Part shown: positions 6,015 through 7,641 of the stretch, one piece after another
Layout of the letters: the number at the start of each line of letters is the position of its first letter
How positions within the stretch are numbered: position 1 is the stretch's first letter
Source: Bacteroidales bacterium
GTDB taxonomy: Bacteria > Bacteroidota > Bacteroidia > Bacteroidales > UBA12077
Length of the DNA stretch: 7,641 bases
Direction: 5' to 3'
Assembly: GCA_030600865.1 (NCBI GenBank)
Contig: JAUVUS010000109.1
Coordinates: 1-7,641, forward strand
Program-made: the position numbers and the translations under genes
The notes under the pieces: model-generated
What the model saw: only the letters and a program-made list of their open reading frames with translations
Database searches by the model: none
Told to the model about the DNA's origin: nothing

Positions 6015-7142
6015 TTGGCGGGAATATATTTACACATACCTTTTTGTAAGCGAAAATGTGCCTACTGTGATTTTTACTCTGTAGCAAATAAAAGTAATAT
6101 AGAAAATTTTGTTAATGCTATTTGTATGGAGATAAAACAACAGTCTGAATATTTGGATGGTGAAAAAATACAAACTATATATTTTGGTGGAGGAACACCA
6201 TCAATGCTAAGCTCAAATCATGTTGAAAAAATATTAGAAGAAATTTATAAATATTTTCCAGTTGAGCAAAATAATGAAATTACCCTGGAGGCCAACCCCG
6301 ACGATTTGAATGAAAAATACTTAAAATCAATTTTTACTATAGGAGTAAATAGATTAAGTGTTGGTATACAGTCGTTTAATGATTTGGATTTGCAATTAAT
6401 GCGGCGCAAACACACTGTAAATCAGGCAATAAATTCAATTACAGAAGCACAAAAAGTAGGATTTAAAAATATAAGTATAGATTTAATTTATGGCTTACCC
6501 GATTTTACATTAAAAAAATGGGAAGAAAATATTGATCAAGCTATCAAGTTAAATATTCAACATATTTCGGCTTATCATTTAACAATTGAACCAAATACTC
6601 TTTTTCAAAAATTACAAAAAAATCAAAAATTGAATTTGCCAAACGAAAAAGAAAGTTTGGAACAATTTCAATTATTAGTCGAAAAAACCAAAGAAAATGG
6701 ATTTTTACACTATGAAATTTCGAATTTTGCAAAAGATGGTTCTATTTCATTGCACAACACAAATTATTGGATGAATATAAAGTATTTAGGATTAGGTCCT
6801 TCTGCGCATTCATATAATTTAACGTCACGACAATGGAATATTTCAAATCTTCGTGCATATCTGGATTCAATAACGAAAGGAAAAATACCATTCGAAGTAG
6901 AAATTTTAGAAGAAAAGGAAAAATATAACGATTATATGATTACATCATTGAGAACGATGTGGGGATTAGATACAGAAAAATTAGAAAAAGTTTTTGATAA
7001 AAAGTATTTAAGATATTTCTTATCAAAAACAGAAAATTTGATTAAAGAAAATTTATTAAAGAAAACAGGAAATAATTTTATTTTAACAGAAAAAGGTATA
7101 TTTATATCTGATAATATTATTGGATCATTTTTTTACGAATAA
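6015..7142 (+). CDS. hemW: HemW, radical SAM heme chaperone (HemN-like, formerly coproporphyrinogen oxidase-like)
   Basis: Cytosolic or membrane-associated radical SAM protein of 375 residues, the normal HemW length. The N-terminus has YLHIPFCKRKCAYCDF with the CX3CX2C motif (Cys11, Cys15, Cys18) for the [4Fe-4S] cluster. The next position used by true HemN (CxC) is Phe20, so it is HemW and not the oxygen-independent coproporphyrinogen III oxidase. GGGTPS (58-63) is the SAM-binding glycine motif, followed by EANPDDL, RLSVGIQSFND and the HNTNYWMNIKYLGLGPSAHSY segment typical of the HemW clade. Family members bind heme and are thought to deliver it to respiratory enzymes. The start is TTG: the frame opens only at a TAA at 5988-5990, contains no ATG before the conserved N-terminus, and TTG gives MAGIYLHIPFC as in homologues. 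It lies 4 nt after the large fusion gene, so translation is probably coupled. Confidence 0.95.
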   Translation: MAGIYLHIPFCKRKCAYCDFYSVANKSNIENFVNAICMEIKQQSEYLDGEKIQTIYFGGGTPSMLSSNHVEKILEEIYKYFPVEQNNEITLEANPDDLNEKYLKSIFTIGVNRLSVGIQSFNDLDLQLMRRKHTVNQAINSITEAQKVGFKNISIDLIYGLPDFTLKKWEENIDQAIKLNIQHISAYHLTIEPNTLFQKLQKNQKLNLPNEKESLEQFQLLVEKTKENGFLHYEISNFAKDGSISLHNTNYWMNIKYLGLGPSAHSYNLTSRQWNISNLRAYLDSITKGKIPFEVEILEEKEKYNDYMITSLRTMWGLDTEKLEKVFDKKYLRYFLSKTENLIKENLLKKTGNNFILTEKGIFISDNIIGSFFYE

Positions 7143-7199
7143 TATAAATTGCATTTCAAATTATTACAACATCAAAAAGAATTACCAATTGTATTGAGA

Positions 7200-7641
7200 T
7201 TACTTAGTGGCAATATCAATAAGTTCGTGCAGCTTTTCTTCAAGAATATCATAAGAAAAATATTTCTTTCCCAGCTGGTAATTATATTCGGCTATTTCTT
7301 TATTAAGTTCAGTATTATAAATTACTTCCTGCATTTTTTTTAATGCTGTATCTGTTATCAAATTATCTTCCAACATAACAGCTTTAAAACCCTTGCTTCC
7401 AATATCAGGCCAATAAACAGGCTTGTAGTTATTTACAAAAATAGGACGTTTTGCTAATACGGCTTCGACAAAAGCATTTCCGAAACCTTCGTAAGTGCTA
7501 AAATACGTACACGCCCTGGCATGAGCATAAGCATCTGATAATGAATATGATTTACCATTTGAACCAATTGAATGACTTTTAGATGAAAAACTATGATAAG
7601 CGAAATGAATCTGTTTACTTAATTTTAATTCATGAATTAAA
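7200..7641 (-). CDS. GT4-type glycosyltransferase, C-terminal part (runs off the right edge)
   Basis: Partial gene: 146 codons plus a TAA stop (complement of 7200-7202) stay open to the window edge, and the 5' part lies beyond it. The visible part is the C-terminal nucleotide-sugar-binding half of a GT-B glycosyltransferase. Counting from the first complete codon, SYSLSDAYAHARACTYFSTYEGFGNAFVEA (31-60) contains the EX7E pair Glu51/Glu59, followed by KRPIFVNNYKPVYWPDI (64-80), GSKGFKAV, an ITDTALKKMQEV helix, and the closing NYQLGKKYFSYDILEEKLHELI. From memory this resembles GT4 enzymes of the mannosylglucosylglycerate synthase type. Its layout (E..G..EA, PIF, N, Y/F-S, L) parallels the GT domain of the 1388-aa fusion. 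It is convergent with hemW, 57 nt apart, so it belongs to another transcription unit coming from the right. Donor and acceptor cannot be read. Confidence 0.85.
   Translation of the reverse strand, partial: LIHELKLSKQIHFAYHSFSSKSHSIGSNGKSYSLSDAYAHARACTYFSTYEGFGNAFVEAVLAKRPIFVNNYKPVYWPDIGSKGFKAVMLEDNLITDTALKKMQEVIYNTELNKEIAEYNYQLGKKYFSYDILEEKLHELIDIATK

Noticed and set aside
6544..6732. A 62-codon minus-strand frame inside hemW
   Set aside because: It is antisense to a well-conserved HemW coding region and has no recognisable features.
7143..7199. Possible bidirectional terminator between hemW and the convergent glycosyltransferase
   Set aside because: Only a weak AATAAT/ATTATT pairing was found, with no stable stem or T-run, so no terminator is called.
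7149..7343. A 64-codon + strand reading frame downstream of hemW
   Set aside because: It lies mostly opposite the minus-strand glycosyltransferase, whose motifs (YEGFGNAFVEA and others) are convincing. The + strand product is low-complexity and hydrophobic with no family features.

Overview
The window looks like chromosomal DNA from a low-GC member of the Bacteroidetes. The genes are AT-rich and the long leader at the left is only about 15% G+C. Start codons lack purine-rich Shine-Dalgarno sequences. Two matches to the Bacteroidetes -7 box (TAnnTTTG) lie just upstream of genes. The RpiB and HemW protein signatures also resemble Bacteroidetes versions. No tRNA, rRNA, CRISPR array, transposase or phage gene was seen. 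Assignment below phylum level is not possible from this sequence alone.

Layout: positions 1-478 are a gene-free, repeat-rich leader with an 11-bp periodic array of AATTAACATT, two perfect inverted repeats and candidate promoters. Then comes a likely two-gene unit on the + strand: rpiB (ribose-5-phosphate isomerase B, 479-919) and an Rrf2-family regulator with a Cys/His cluster (931-1374). The 3' end of the regulator overlaps by 6 bp the 3' end of a convergent gene for a small VanZ-like membrane protein (1369-1752, - strand). A short divergent promoter region (1753-1843) separates this from a second + strand unit.

The second unit starts with a very large gene (1844-6010, 1388 aa). Its N-terminal third is a GT4/GT-B-type glycosyltransferase, its middle is an unrecognised region of about 400 residues, and its C-terminal quarter is a phosphodiester glycosidase (NAGPA/DUF2233, PF09992-like) domain. 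No signal peptide is visible. hemW (6015-7142) follows after 4 bp with a TTG start and is probably co-transcribed. At the right edge, converging on hemW, is the 3' part of another GT4-type glycosyltransferase (7200-7641, - strand) that runs off the window. It resembles the GT domain of the large protein in the layout around its catalytic motif.

The standout is the 1388-aa fusion: a sugar-transferring domain joined to a domain of a family that cleaves sugar-phosphodiester bonds, beside a second glycosyltransferase of similar type. This suggests an uncharacterised pathway for a soluble glycoside or glycan, possibly related to glycosylglycerate-type compounds. The remaining genes are housekeeping or regulatory: pentose phosphate metabolism, Fe-S/redox regulation and heme trafficking.
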